From Halichondria panicea (lineage: Eukaryota > Porifera > Demospongiae > Suberitida > Halichondriidae), in contig NC_087383.1 in NCBI RefSeq assembly GCF_963675165.1, forward strand, positions 248,001 to 312,000: a stretch of DNA of 64,000 bases, given 5' to 3'. The position numbers and the translations under genes are program-made. Position 1 is the first letter of the stretch. Every line of letters starts with the position of its first letter. Below are positions 1 through 23,200 of the stretch, piece by piece. Below the pieces are notes generated by a model. The model was given only the letters and a program-made list of their open reading frames with translations, had not been told where the DNA came from and did no database searches.

Positions 1-200
1 TACATCATTGGAAAGGTACAACATTAAATACAATGAAGTAGCTGGAGTAAACTTTACCTAGCTAAGCTTAGCCACACCTAGCTTGCAAAATAGAAATTCG
101 ACATTCCAAATTATACCAGTTATAATTATTTCATACATTCTTAACATGGCAACATAACTATGTAATACTTATACGTCTTCTAACAGTTTTGCCCATGCAG

Positions 201-3200
201 ATTATCGATCGAGACTATTACTGAAAAGATGGCCCGTATTAAAATAAAGGTCAACATTTCTGTCCTCCAACAGCGCACAAAGTCCATGAACATCATCATT
301 GGATCTGGAACCACTGCTCACAGTGTAGTGTGTAAGGTGCTGGATAAGTGCAACAGCCGAGACCCCCCGGGGAGACTGCAGCTGTGGGCAATCATGAGTA
401 GAGGGACCCCCCATGAACAAAACGGTGAGATCCTAACTCGATGATTGATGCTTACAAGTCCAACCTACTCTTCTATATTACTTCTCTCGTCGTATAGCTA
501 TCCAGTTGTTTGGGAGTGGTCTAATTATTGAACAATGTAAACACATTACCTACTAATTGAGGCAAATAGCCGATGGCAGATTGATGTACATGTACATATC
601 GTGTAACCACGGCATACATGTACTTGGCAATAGCCTTCTCTTTGTATTAATAAGATATTTTATGTTTCAGAACAATTGCTACAAGACAGGGACACCTTGT
701 CTAACTTGATCACAGGAGACAACGCTCAGACGATTATATTCAGTCTCAAGTATAAGTCCACCCCACCCCCTGCTACTGGGCTCGTGCGAGTGTATCATCA
801 AATCGATCAAAATTTCGAAACCTTCCAAAGCTTGATTATATCTCCGGGTATGACAACAAGTGATGTCATACAGCTTGCTCTCGCTCGGATGACGCTGGAT
901 GAGTCACATGAGATGTCATGTGATCAGTTTGAGTTGGTGCAGAAAACAGCGGAAGGAGGTGCGTATAGTTAATAACTTACGGTACGATTTTTAACATTAT
1001 TTTTGTTACAATGATTATCGGCTACTGTAATTGTATTAATATATTTCTTTTTTCTCTCACAGAACGAGTGATTCAAGATGGAGATCATCCCCTCAAAATG
1101 GCCCGCAAAGATTGCCGATTGTTTTTGAGAAAGAGAATGATACCGCAACAAACTATAAAAAGAACTGATAATCCCTTAGTAACGACCTTAGTAACAACGG
1201 GAGATTCTAAATCACCCCCTCTTGCTGAAACAACCGCTCATAATTTCTCGACAGATTCTGAGCCAGTTACTATTATGTCATCCTCCTCAGAAGTCGATTA
1301 TATCTCGGAGGCTAGTCTGGGGAAGGGAAGAGTACAGCTGCATTCTGAATTGATCGAAGCTCTTCGTAACCTAGCTACCAAGTTAGAGTCCAGGCCTGAG
1401 GGCGGTTGCACGATTATGAACAAAGAGAGGGTTCTAGAGCAAGCAATCGTTGAGCAAAGCCAAATCCTCGACATAATGCAAGGTCTGATTGCATCTTTGG
1501 AGACGGAAAACAAATCGTTTCGAGACAAGATAAACGTGCAAGGAAGAACAATTCTTGAACTAGCCAGCTGGGAGGCAAAAGCAAAAAAGGCCGAGAGACA
1601 ATTAAGTGAACTCACCGGGAATATTGAACCCTCTATGAACGTCTCTAAATACAAGAAATCTTTGGCAGAGAAAGATAAATTGATTTCCGACCTTCGATCG
1701 CAATCTTCCGTATCTGTCAACACTAGACTAGCCGCAGTGCAAACTAACCTCGAGCGAGAAAGAGTCAGAAGGATTGAACTGGAACAGGAGCTATCGGCAA
1801 AACGAGAAGAACTTATCGAACTAAAAAAAGAATTATCTTCAAGGCAATCTGTTCTTATCAATAAAGAATCTGAAGTATTGCATCTTCGTCACGAGATGAA
1901 GTCCGCAAAGAAATTCGAGTCACAGCAACAAGAACTGGCACTACAACAAAGAACAGCTTTGACTGATAAAGACTCTCAACTGACAGCACTAACACGAGCT
2001 CTGAGCGAGGAGAAAAAACTCAGCCAGCAAATGAGAAAGAAGCAATTTATAGACTCGAGGAATATTTCAAAAGTGGGAGACTCCAATCGATGCACTGACG
2101 ACCCCTTGACCCCTTGCTTATTCGAACAGGTACTCGGACGTCATATCACAGCTGTAGAGATTACCAAACCCGCCGAAGACACAGATGTCGGATTTAGCTA
2201 CTCAAAGATAGAACTACCCATATCTTCAAGGCTATCGTGTCTCGTTGTCAAGGCTGTTAAACAAGGAAGTATTGCCTCGGGGAAGATCAGGTCAGGTGAT
2301 GAAATTTTAGAGATTAACGGCATTTCCTGTCGAGGACTGCATCAAGAAAACGCTACAGGATTTTTACAGAAAAGGAAAGGCAGAATACAGATTGTAATCG
2401 CTCGAGACCACGACCCGTCACTGGATATAATACTACACAGCACGCCAGCAAAGCCAAAGCGTGGCGGTGATGGAGGAACTCGTTGGGCAACTTCTCTACC
2501 CGAAGAAGATGAAACAATGTACCAGAGCTTCACAGCTACTGTATCGTCTATTGCTAACTCTGAAACTGAAGGTATCGAGTTCGTTTCAGTCCCCAGCCCT
2601 GACCACACCCTCTCCACCACGGACCACACCAGGTGCGTATAGTTAATAACTTACAGTACGATTTTTAACATTATTTTTGTTACATTGATTATTGGCTACT
2701 GTAATTGTATTTTAATATTTCTTTTTTTCAGCCCTGACCACACCCTCTCCACCACGGACCACACCCTCCCCACTAGCGAAGCAATCCCAAGACTTGGTGA
2801 GGGAACTGCATACGAAAGCCTGCAATTGGAAATTACCGATTTACAAGATCAACTGGACGAATCTAAACATGCGTGTTTGGAACTGGAAAATGAATTCGAC
2901 GAATGTCATTCTGAAATGGAAAGTGTACGAATGGAATGTGATCTGGTCAAAGCCGAGAACTTTGAACTCCAGCAACAAGTTTCAACGTATGAGGAAGAAG
3001 TGGCTCAAATACAGCCGAACATTGTCGACCTACAATCGCTATTGGTAACGCTACAAAACCAAGCAACGGACGAACAACAGAGAACAGCATCGTACGAGAA
3101 TATGAACAAACTGTTGACACGAGAATTGGAGGTGACAAAAGAGAAATGTGAAGTTGCTCGCTCGGAGGCTAATACTGCACAACAAGAGTTGGAGAAAATA

Positions 3201-6200
3201 AAAACAGCTTCTTCCGAAAAGGAACTATCTGAACTGAAATGTTTTGAAGAACTGAAACAATTGAAATCTGAAAGTACTCAACTTAGATCAGACATTACCA
3301 CCAAAGAAACAAACATTGATGAACTGACTTCTAAACTTGTTACGAAAACCTCAGAATACGAGCAATCTTTATCAGACATGACATCTAGGTTGGTACGAGT
3401 AGAAGGCGAACTTTCTGTAGTGACAAAAGACTCGCATCAGTCAGCTGCGTCCGTTAAATGTGATCACGAGAAAACTTTGTCTCAATTACAAACAGTGAAG
3501 AACTTATTAATAGAAGCCGAACGAAAAGAGAGTGAAACAAAGATTCGATTGAGATACCTGGAGCAGGCAGCTGATGCCGCTAACAAACAGCTGGCAGAAT
3601 CAGATACCAAGAAGCGGGCGATTGAAAATGAGTTAAACGGCTACAAAGGAGAAGTAGAAGCTATAAGTTTGAACAGCAAATCTCTCAGTCTTGGTCTAAG
3701 ACACACCCAGGCAAAACTTGAAGCCAAAGAACACACGTTGAGTCGTCTGCAAAATGAAGTTGATGATCTCCGTGGAAACGCCGCCAAACTCAATAACGAA
3801 CTATCACGGCTTAGAACGGAGAATAAACGGCTTGAATCGTCCCTAAAATCTGCTGAGTCAGAGCAAGTACGATTGGAACAAAAACTACGAAGCTCACACT
3901 CGGAGAAAGATTCTCTCTTCCAAGATCTTGAAAACGCCATTGATGAATCAACTCAATTACAGCAGAGAGTTGAGGACATGGAGAAGCTCAATAAAGAAAT
4001 GCAATCTACAGGTGCTCTAAAAGTTGAACTAGAGACAAGCTCGAAGGAAAACGCTAGAGATTTGGAAAACAGTAAAAAGAAAGTCGAAGTACTTAAACAG
4101 CAATTGTCACAGTCAAAAGAAGAGTATGTGTCATTGGAAAGATCTCTTGAAGCATCACAAAGAGAAGTAAGTAACTCTAGAGCTGATTGTGATTCACTAG
4201 TGGTAGCCAAAGAAGAAATGGAGAAGAAAGCAAGTGAACTGCAGGGGACAGTTGATGTACTCACGGAAAAACTCCATCAGAGCGAACAAAATTCTTCTGA
4301 ATTACAACTAACCTGTTCCAAACTTGAACAAGAAACAAAAATTGAAACGGAAGACTCGGCAAAAATGAAGTCGTCTCTTCAAGATGAAGTTCGTTCTTTA
4401 CAGAGAGCCAAAAAGCAGAGTGAAGATATGGCAGCTTCAATGGACTTCATGTTGAAACAACAGCAATCCAAGCTCGATGACACGCAATCCGACCTCAAGA
4501 ATAAACAAGAGAATATTAAGAATTTAAAGGAAGAGCTGGAAAACCTTGCTAACCAATTAACAACGAAAACATCCGAACAAGAATCGTCCGAGGAACAACT
4601 GAACATTACTATACAGAAATTGGACGAGAGTAAACGAGACATGTCCGTATTACATGAACAAGGCAACTCTTTAACTTTGGATGTAACTAAACTGAAGGAG
4701 GAACTACAAAAAGCCGTGGTCAGCAGTGCTGAGTATCAAACTTTCTCCTCTCAGCTACAAACAACGCTAGATGAAGTTAACAAAGAAAGAAATCAAGTTC
4801 AAAAGCGTCTCGACGAATCGCTTAGAGAAGGCCAAGAAGTAGACAAGCTCAATAAACAATTAAATGGTCACGTTTCAAGATTAAAGGCGGTCATTGCAGA
4901 ACAAGAAGGAGCGAGTAATTCTTTAAGTTCTGAGTCAGCCCGACTCAGGAACCAACTGAGACAGAGTGAGAGGGAAGTAGACAAACTCTCGGCACAAGTA
5001 CAAGCAGCTGACATTAATTTGGAGGTTGCCCACAGAACCTTGGAAACGGAACGCAAACAGTTCACCGAGTATAAGGAGGCGGCTGAATATGTGCAGCAGC
5101 TGTGTAAAGAGACCCAGGAAAAGTTAGATGATGCAATGGTTAAAATACAACGAACCTCTTTGGAACTTCACTCGTGTAAGGAAGAGAAAGCGAAACTGAA
5201 AGTGACTCTGGATCTACGACAGAAAGAGTGTACCCAACTTCAGCAATCTTTAGTGGAGGCTCAGGCAGCTGTGAGCACACTAAAGACACAGATCAACGCT
5301 TTACAGTCTCAAAACAATGACCTCTCGCAAACTGTGGACCAGCTTCAAGAATGTCAGAAAGAGATACAATCGTCTGTTTCAGCCTCTGAGAAGGAACACA
5401 CGGAACGCCTCAGGGCAGAGAATGAAAGTGTGTCTCGTTTGAGCGAGGAAATAGGAGAACTGAAGCGGAACGAAACCAGTCGTCTGGACAAGATAAGAAT
5501 ACTTGAGAGATCACTCGCGGAAGCAAGAAGTAATGTGGAACAATTATTGGCAGCACAAGAAGCTCTGAAGAAGTCTTTGAGCGTTCTTGGTAACGAGAAA
5601 GAGGTGGAGATTCTGCGACTGACCAGCGAGATTGCAGACCAAAAGATGAAAAATGGTGATGTTCTGAAGCAACTAGATGTCGCAAAGAAAAGTGAAATTT
5701 CACTTGAAACAAGTTTGAAAAAGCGTGAGGACACAATGGAGACTGAGAAGCAAAAAATGGCAGAAATGGTAAAAGAGAACGATCGACTAACCCAGGAAGT
5801 GGGCATATTGAAATCAACAGAAGTTGAATTATCTGAGCTGCATTCCAAAATAGGCGCCTTGGAGGATAATCTCCGCACTAAGACTAACAAGTTAGCTGAT
5901 GCTTCACAACAAGTTGGAGATCTTGAACTGAAACTGAAAACTGCCGACGAAGCTATTAGCGAGCACCAATCAAATCTTTCTGAACTAGCCAGAGTGAAAC
6001 TGGAACTAGTTGAAAACTCGATTGAACTAGAACAACTTAAAAAGCAATTTAGAGAAGAAACTAAAATTCGTACAGAGCTAGAGACGGAGCGTGATCATCT
6101 ACTTACTGTTTTACGAAAGTTAGAGGTTGAGAAACACACTACCGTTGTCCAGCCGTCCACCCCCCAGCTCCCTAGGGCGGAGTCTGGCAAAGAGATTGAT

Positions 6201-6326
6201 GTGAACAAGCTCGTCCAGCTGCTCAAGGACAAGGAGGAGGAGTCACAGAGACTGGGGGAATATGTGTCCAAGCTGCTCTCTAATGTGGTGGAGAAGGCAC
6301 CATTCATTCTGGAGAACTTCAGTTAA
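201..6326 (+). CDS. RA-RA-PDZ coiled-coil scaffold with C-terminal Rab11-binding (FIP-RBD-like) domain
   Basis: Model exons are 201/229-424, 671-958, 1063-2632 and 2732-6326 (stop TAA). From the ATG at 229 this gives 1882 aa. Residues ~1-90 and ~100-190 look like two Ras-association domains; the second ends with the usual 'DGDHPLKMARKDCRLFLRK' pattern. Residues ~245-480 are coiled coil. Residues ~520-610 are a PDZ domain with 'SGDEILEINGISCRGL'. About 1,100 residues of coiled coil follow. The last ~45 residues ('LGEYVSKLLSNVVEKAPFIL' near the end) resemble the Rab11-FIP Rab-binding domain. Tandem RA plus PDZ recalls afadin, but no FHA or DIL domain is seen. Inferred role: a scaffold joining Ras/Rap signals, PDZ ligands and Rab11 recycling vesicles. 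An acceptor AG ends at 200 and the frame stays open upstream of the ATG, so a more 5' coding exon may lie outside the window. The protein could instead be a generic coiled-coil protein whose C-terminus only resembles an RBD. Confidence 0.82.
959..1062 (+). other. Intron 1 copy (source-like) of a duplicated intron pair
   Basis: This 104-bp GT-AG intron in phase 1 of the second RA domain is almost the same as the intron at 2633-2731 of the same gene. The first ~80 bases differ at about three positions and the 3' ends diverge slightly. The two exonic bases before the donor (AG) are also shared. Confidence 0.9.
2594..2765 (+). repeat. 37-bp direct exon duplication flanking a copied intron
   Basis: Bases 2594-2630 and 2729-2765 are identical 37-bp sequences (start cagccctgac, end ccacacc). 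Between them lie two bases (AG) and the 99-bp intron 2633-2731, itself a copy of intron 1. After splicing, the insertion adds 39 nt (37+2), exactly 13 codons, so the frame is kept and the peptide 'SPDHTLSTTDHT' occurs twice. Confidence 0.9.
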
Positions 6327-6724
6327 ACTATTAGGATTATGGATTGAACGCACGCATTCTATTTTCTGTGTGTATGTGTTATCAACGGTTTTTTATATAT
6401 AATTATGGGGCTCATGGTATGCCCATGCAGTAATTTCCCTCGTGCTTTATATTTTGATTTATATGACACTCTTCTGCACTTAATTAAAGGCTAACCCTTT
6501 TTTATCCTCTCCACTAATATCGTTTTTATTGCCTTATAATAATTCTTACAATTATGTTTCTAAATTACACAATTGTCGTGATCATTACACAAATATAATT
6601 GTTCATTTTAAATATAAAATTTATATGCACAACGACGTATAATTATATACTGTCAAAAATTGAGAATGAGTTTATTGGTACTGTATAATAATATATTATT
6701 AGTTATTAATTTAAATATATAGTT
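6327..6724. other. Convergent 3' intergenic region (gene 1 / CHD1)
   Basis: This is AT-rich sequence between two stop codons. An ATTAAA at 6483-6488 (+) could be the poly(A) signal of gene 1. TTTATT at 6671-6676 is AATAAA on the minus strand, 49 bp after the CHD1 stop. No further gene is seen. Confidence 0.6.
6671..6676 (-). terminator. Probable CHD1 poly(A) signal AATAAA
   Basis: A canonical AATAAA on the minus strand lies about 50 bp downstream of the CHD1 stop at 6725. Confidence 0.5.
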
Positions 6725-18984
<12,260 letters not shown>

Positions 18985-19601
18985 GGCAACGTATGTACGT
19001 ACGTTGGTACGATGAAGATATACTGTACCTGTATCGTATCAACAGAAAACATGTTCTATAAACCTGCTGTCATATACACTAAGAGCTGGCTACAGCTGTA
19101 CATTTATAGTATTACCTGTGATGTATTTTACCACATGGATCCAACTCGGTCCTCCATTTAATAGTAATACATATTAAATATGTACATGTACGTAGATCTA
19201 GCTCGCTAACTACACGAGATTGTTTAGCCGCAAATGACAGGAAGTGACGTTTCAATTAATTATATTATCTTGTGTACATGTATTAATTAACAGTCCAGAT
19301 TTCAGAGGCTTTTGGATCAGTCTAGTGTAGTACAAGTGTGTATCCCGAGATCCTTGTAATTGTCCATGAAATCTATTTTGGGTTCTATGCATTATCATTC
19401 AAAATTTGGTCGAATCTTTCATCTAGATATTAATTAATTAAATCGAGAATTCTGATAATCGCTATAATTATGGTACTGGCTGATAAAACGCATACGGTAA
19501 CTTTGTACAATTAATTCATACTCAGTTTATAAAAAAAAAACGGTCTGGCCAGTACCGCTTCGGGGATAAGCCCTGAAGGTACTACTTTTGAGGGCAGCAT
19601 T

Positions 19602-19667
19602 AGTTGGGCGGAGTACAATCAACTGCGTGGTTCGTTGGACACGCAGTTGGTTGGACTCCACCCAACT
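19602..19667. repeat. 28-bp-arm hairpin
   Basis: The arms 'agttgggcggagtacaatca' + 'actgcgtg' and 'cacgcagttggttggactcc' + 'acccaact' pair over ~28 bp with about 3 mismatches, around a short loop. It lies in the dispersed 'ggtctggccag' repeat. Confidence 0.75.
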
Positions 19668-19845
19668 AGGGCAGCATATGGTACTACTTTTGAGAGCAGC
19701 ATAAGGTACATACACTACATGGGCTTTAAAGATTCATCTCAATTATATTAAAGCCAAAACAATGGCAAGCAGATCTAATAATGAGCCAATTCAGTGTCAA
19801 CGTTGAAAAAAAAAGCGGTCTGGCCAGAAACTGCTTAGGGGACAA

Positions 19846-20034
19846 GTACTACTTTTTAGGGTAGCATAAGTACTGCTTTTCAGGGCAGCATAAGTACTAC
19901 GTTTTAAGGTAGCATAAGTACTGCTTTTGAGGGCAGCATAAGTACTGCTTTTGAGGGCAGCATAAGTACTGAGGGCAGCATAAGTACTACTTTTTAAGGT
20001 AGCATAAGTACTGCTTTTGAGGGCAGCATAAGGT
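19846..20034. repeat. Short tandem array, ~22-25-bp unit
   Basis: Units such as 'agtactgcttttgagggcag' + 'cata' repeat about seven times, some shortened. The same words ('tactacttttgagggcagcat') occur at 19579-19600 and 19680-19705, so the family is local. Confidence 0.85.
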
Positions 20035-20253
20035 TAGTTACAGAACTCCGGATAAAGTAGCGCTCTGAGGGCGGGCCAGTTTCCCGACACCCAACCACCA
20101 GCTCCGGAGCCCCATGAATAACCCAAGCGCTACATTGGGTCACTGGCATTTCAAATAAAACCACAGCTACAAAGTGCAAAGGCGGGCCACGCCCATCTAA
20201 TTAAGCTACAAGTTGTTTAAATATTAAATAGCTAGCTAGCTACAGTTGTAAGC

Positions 20254-23200
20254 ATGGACGGAAGAGATGTATACATGCGACCCAAGGAAGATGAGATTAA
20301 GCTATTAAAGTGTGAAGCAGACTTCTACAGGAGCTGCAACGCTGTGAGACAGAACGGCTATGAGCTGCAACAATTAAAGAATTATCTAGTCAATGAGCTG
20401 CTTGAGCTGCAGAAGAACAGGGGGAGAAAGACAAGAGAGTATGCTGTGTATGCACAGAACACAATAGAGGAGTTGCAGGTGAGCATTAATTGAAGACATT
20501 GGTAATTATAAGCACATGTTCAGCCACCACAAATATGGGACAGAAACATATCCATAGCAACATACACACACCACGTACATTACCACCACCTCACTCTTGC
20601 ACAAATACAGGCGTCCAAACAGCAACTAAACGAAGAACTGGAGCAAGTCAAAACAATGTATACGGTACAGGCTTTCTGTTTACTTGTGCTCTCACCATGA
20701 CAATTATTAATCTTTAATACAGTCTTCTAAAGAGGTTCTGAACGAAAAGCTGGAACGTATGAAAACTGATTTGAAGGTTCTTGATGTGGTGTATTGTATA
20801 ATGGTATACCTTATATAGTATACTGAAACAGCTGTGGTTATAATGATGATAGTATTCAGTTTTGTAATTAAGTTTTCATAATTGTACATGTACATGTCTA
20901 GTGACACAGACATGATTACATCATCACTATATGCAGGCGTCCACAAAGAAACTAAACAAAGAACTGGAGCAAGTCAAAACAGATTATACGGTGGGCTCAG
21001 TGTTTACTTGTGCTGTCACCATGGCAATTATCGTCCTTTTGCATCTTGGCAGGTTTCTAAGAAGCAGCTGAATGAAGAACTGGAACGTATCAAAACTGAT
21101 TTGAAGGTACACTATTAATTTATTCCTGAGACGGTATTTACCCTAGATGTATACAGGCAGCGTACTGAGGTAGTTACTGTGATGTACGATCTTGTATTTT
21201 GCCTACATCTACATCTAGCTTTTACCGTATAGCGGGTAATTTTGTGGGGTAAAATATTCGTTATTTTCGTGGGCAAGCTGACCTCCACTAAATTGTAACG
21301 CCGGAACACGTAGGAATGCAGGCAGGCAACGAGACTAAACGAAATTTTTACTCACGAAAACCACCGTTTCTCGAGTTAAACGAATTTTTTACCCCACGAA
21401 AATTACCCGCTATACGGTATTTATTTTACAAGTCTTAATTACTGAATACAGTCATGTATGTGTTGGCCTGGCTGGAACTCAATTAGGCGATCTTCATGAT
21501 TATTTTTCCATCGCAGAAATTCAGCCGAACATCAGGAGCTGAGTATGCTTCAACCAATGTTGCATCAGTTACATGTACAACGATTGGCGTGGAAACAATC
21601 TCCGACACTCGACAGGAAAACTCACCAGACACAAATATACTGCAAGTTGCAAGAATACCAGTGTCAAATGATGTCATTGTTCCCGTTGATGTGCCAAAAG
21701 AAAAAGAGCTAAAGAAAAAACAAATACCTAATGATGAAAATACTGAGAAACGAAAGCCCCTTCCAAAGTCTGCCTCGGTAGTTGAAACTGACCAACCAGA
21801 AGACCCGCTCACTGGTTCAAAGAGAGCCAGGATGATGTCAGGCTCAAAGATAGTTCCGCCAAACTCTCAAATATCGAAGAGAGATATCATTTTACCATTT
21901 GATAAAGGCGAGAAGCCGTCGATAAAGAAACAAAAATCTGCTTCTGTGGAGCTAGGATCTGATTCTGAAGCTGATAAACAACAAGAAATGGGCCGTATCA
22001 AGAGAGCCAAAACTGGGGGAAAATCTGTTCCTATTGACAATGGTGGTAACTCTCAGGCAAGCAAAAAGAAGAGCAAAGATATCAGTATGGTAAAGAGGAA
22101 GCCAGGACGACCCAGGAAGATATCAAAAGCAAACAAAGTGCCAGTGACTGTAAGAGGCGATTCTGAACAACCGAAGTCCACTGAGCCCAAAACCTCTCTT
22201 CAAGATACAGATACTCAGATTGCAGCCACTCCCTCAGAAAAGATTGAAAACAAGAAAAGTGGAAGGCCTAGGAAACAAACATCTGAAGAGATTGATGAAA
22301 TTACCCCAACAATTGTTCCAGACAAAGTGCCAGTGACTGTAAGAGGCGATTCTGAACAACCAAAGTCCACTGAACCCAATACCTCCACTCAGGTTGCAGC
22401 CACTCCCTCAGAAAATATTGAGCATCTGAAAGCTGTTAGCCCTAAGGAAAAAGAGATTGCTGAAATTATTCCAGTGTCAGTGGCTGTAACAGGCGATTCT
22501 GAACAACTAAAGTTCACTGAACTCAAAACCTCTCTCCAAGATACTCAAGTGGCAGCCACTCCTTCTGAAAACAAGAAGCGTGAAAACAATAAAAGTGGAA
22601 TACCTAGGAAACAAAAACCTGAAGAAAATGCTAAAATTACATTTGTTCCAGACAAAGTGCCAGTGACTGTAAGAGGCGATTCTGAGCAACCAAAGTCCAC
22701 TGAACCCAATACCTCCACTCAGGTTGCAGCCACTCCCTCAGAAAATATTGAGCTTCTGAAACCTGTCAGCCCTAAGGAAAGAAAACTTGAAGAGATTGCT
22801 GAAATTATTCCAGTGCCAGTGGCTGTAAGAGGCGATTCTGAGCAACTAAAGTTCACTGAACCCAAAACCTCTCTCCAAGATACTCAAGTGGCAGCCACTC
22901 CTTCCGGGAAAATTGAAAACAAGAAACGTGGAAGGCCTAGGAAACAAAAACTTGAACAAAATGCTGAAATTACTGACAAAGTGCCAGTGACTGTAAGAGG
23001 CAATTCTGAGCAACCAAAGTCCACTGAACTCAAAACCTCTCTCCAATATACAGATACTCAAGTGGCAACCACTCCTTCAGAAAAGAAAAAACCTGGAAGG
23101 TCTAAGAAACGAAAAACTGAAACAAAGAAAGTGCCAGTGACTGTAAGAGGCGGTTCTGAACAACCAAAGTCCACTGAACCCAATACCTCCACTCAGGTTG

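Larger units (their letters stand above)
18985..20253. promoter_or_regulatory. Divergent intergenic region between CHD1 and gene 3
   Basis: The 1.27 kb between two divergent start codons must hold both promoters. The first ~500 bp is unique AT-rich sequence. From ~19540 it is repetitive: two related blocks start with 'cggtctggccag' (19541 and 19816), with a hairpin (19602-19667) and a tandem array (19846-20034). No TATA-type promoter can be assigned with confidence. Confidence 0.6.

Noticed and set aside
1011-2642. ORF starting at 1011 with the peptide MIIGYCNCINIF
   Set aside because: The start lies in intron 1. The real exon begins at 1063 and ends at 2632, before the in-frame stop in intron 2.
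5354-5890. Long antisense ORF (178 aa), with others opposite the coiled coil
   Set aside because: Ser/Phe-rich shadow of the Glu/Lys-rich coiled-coil frame; no splice, start or domain support.
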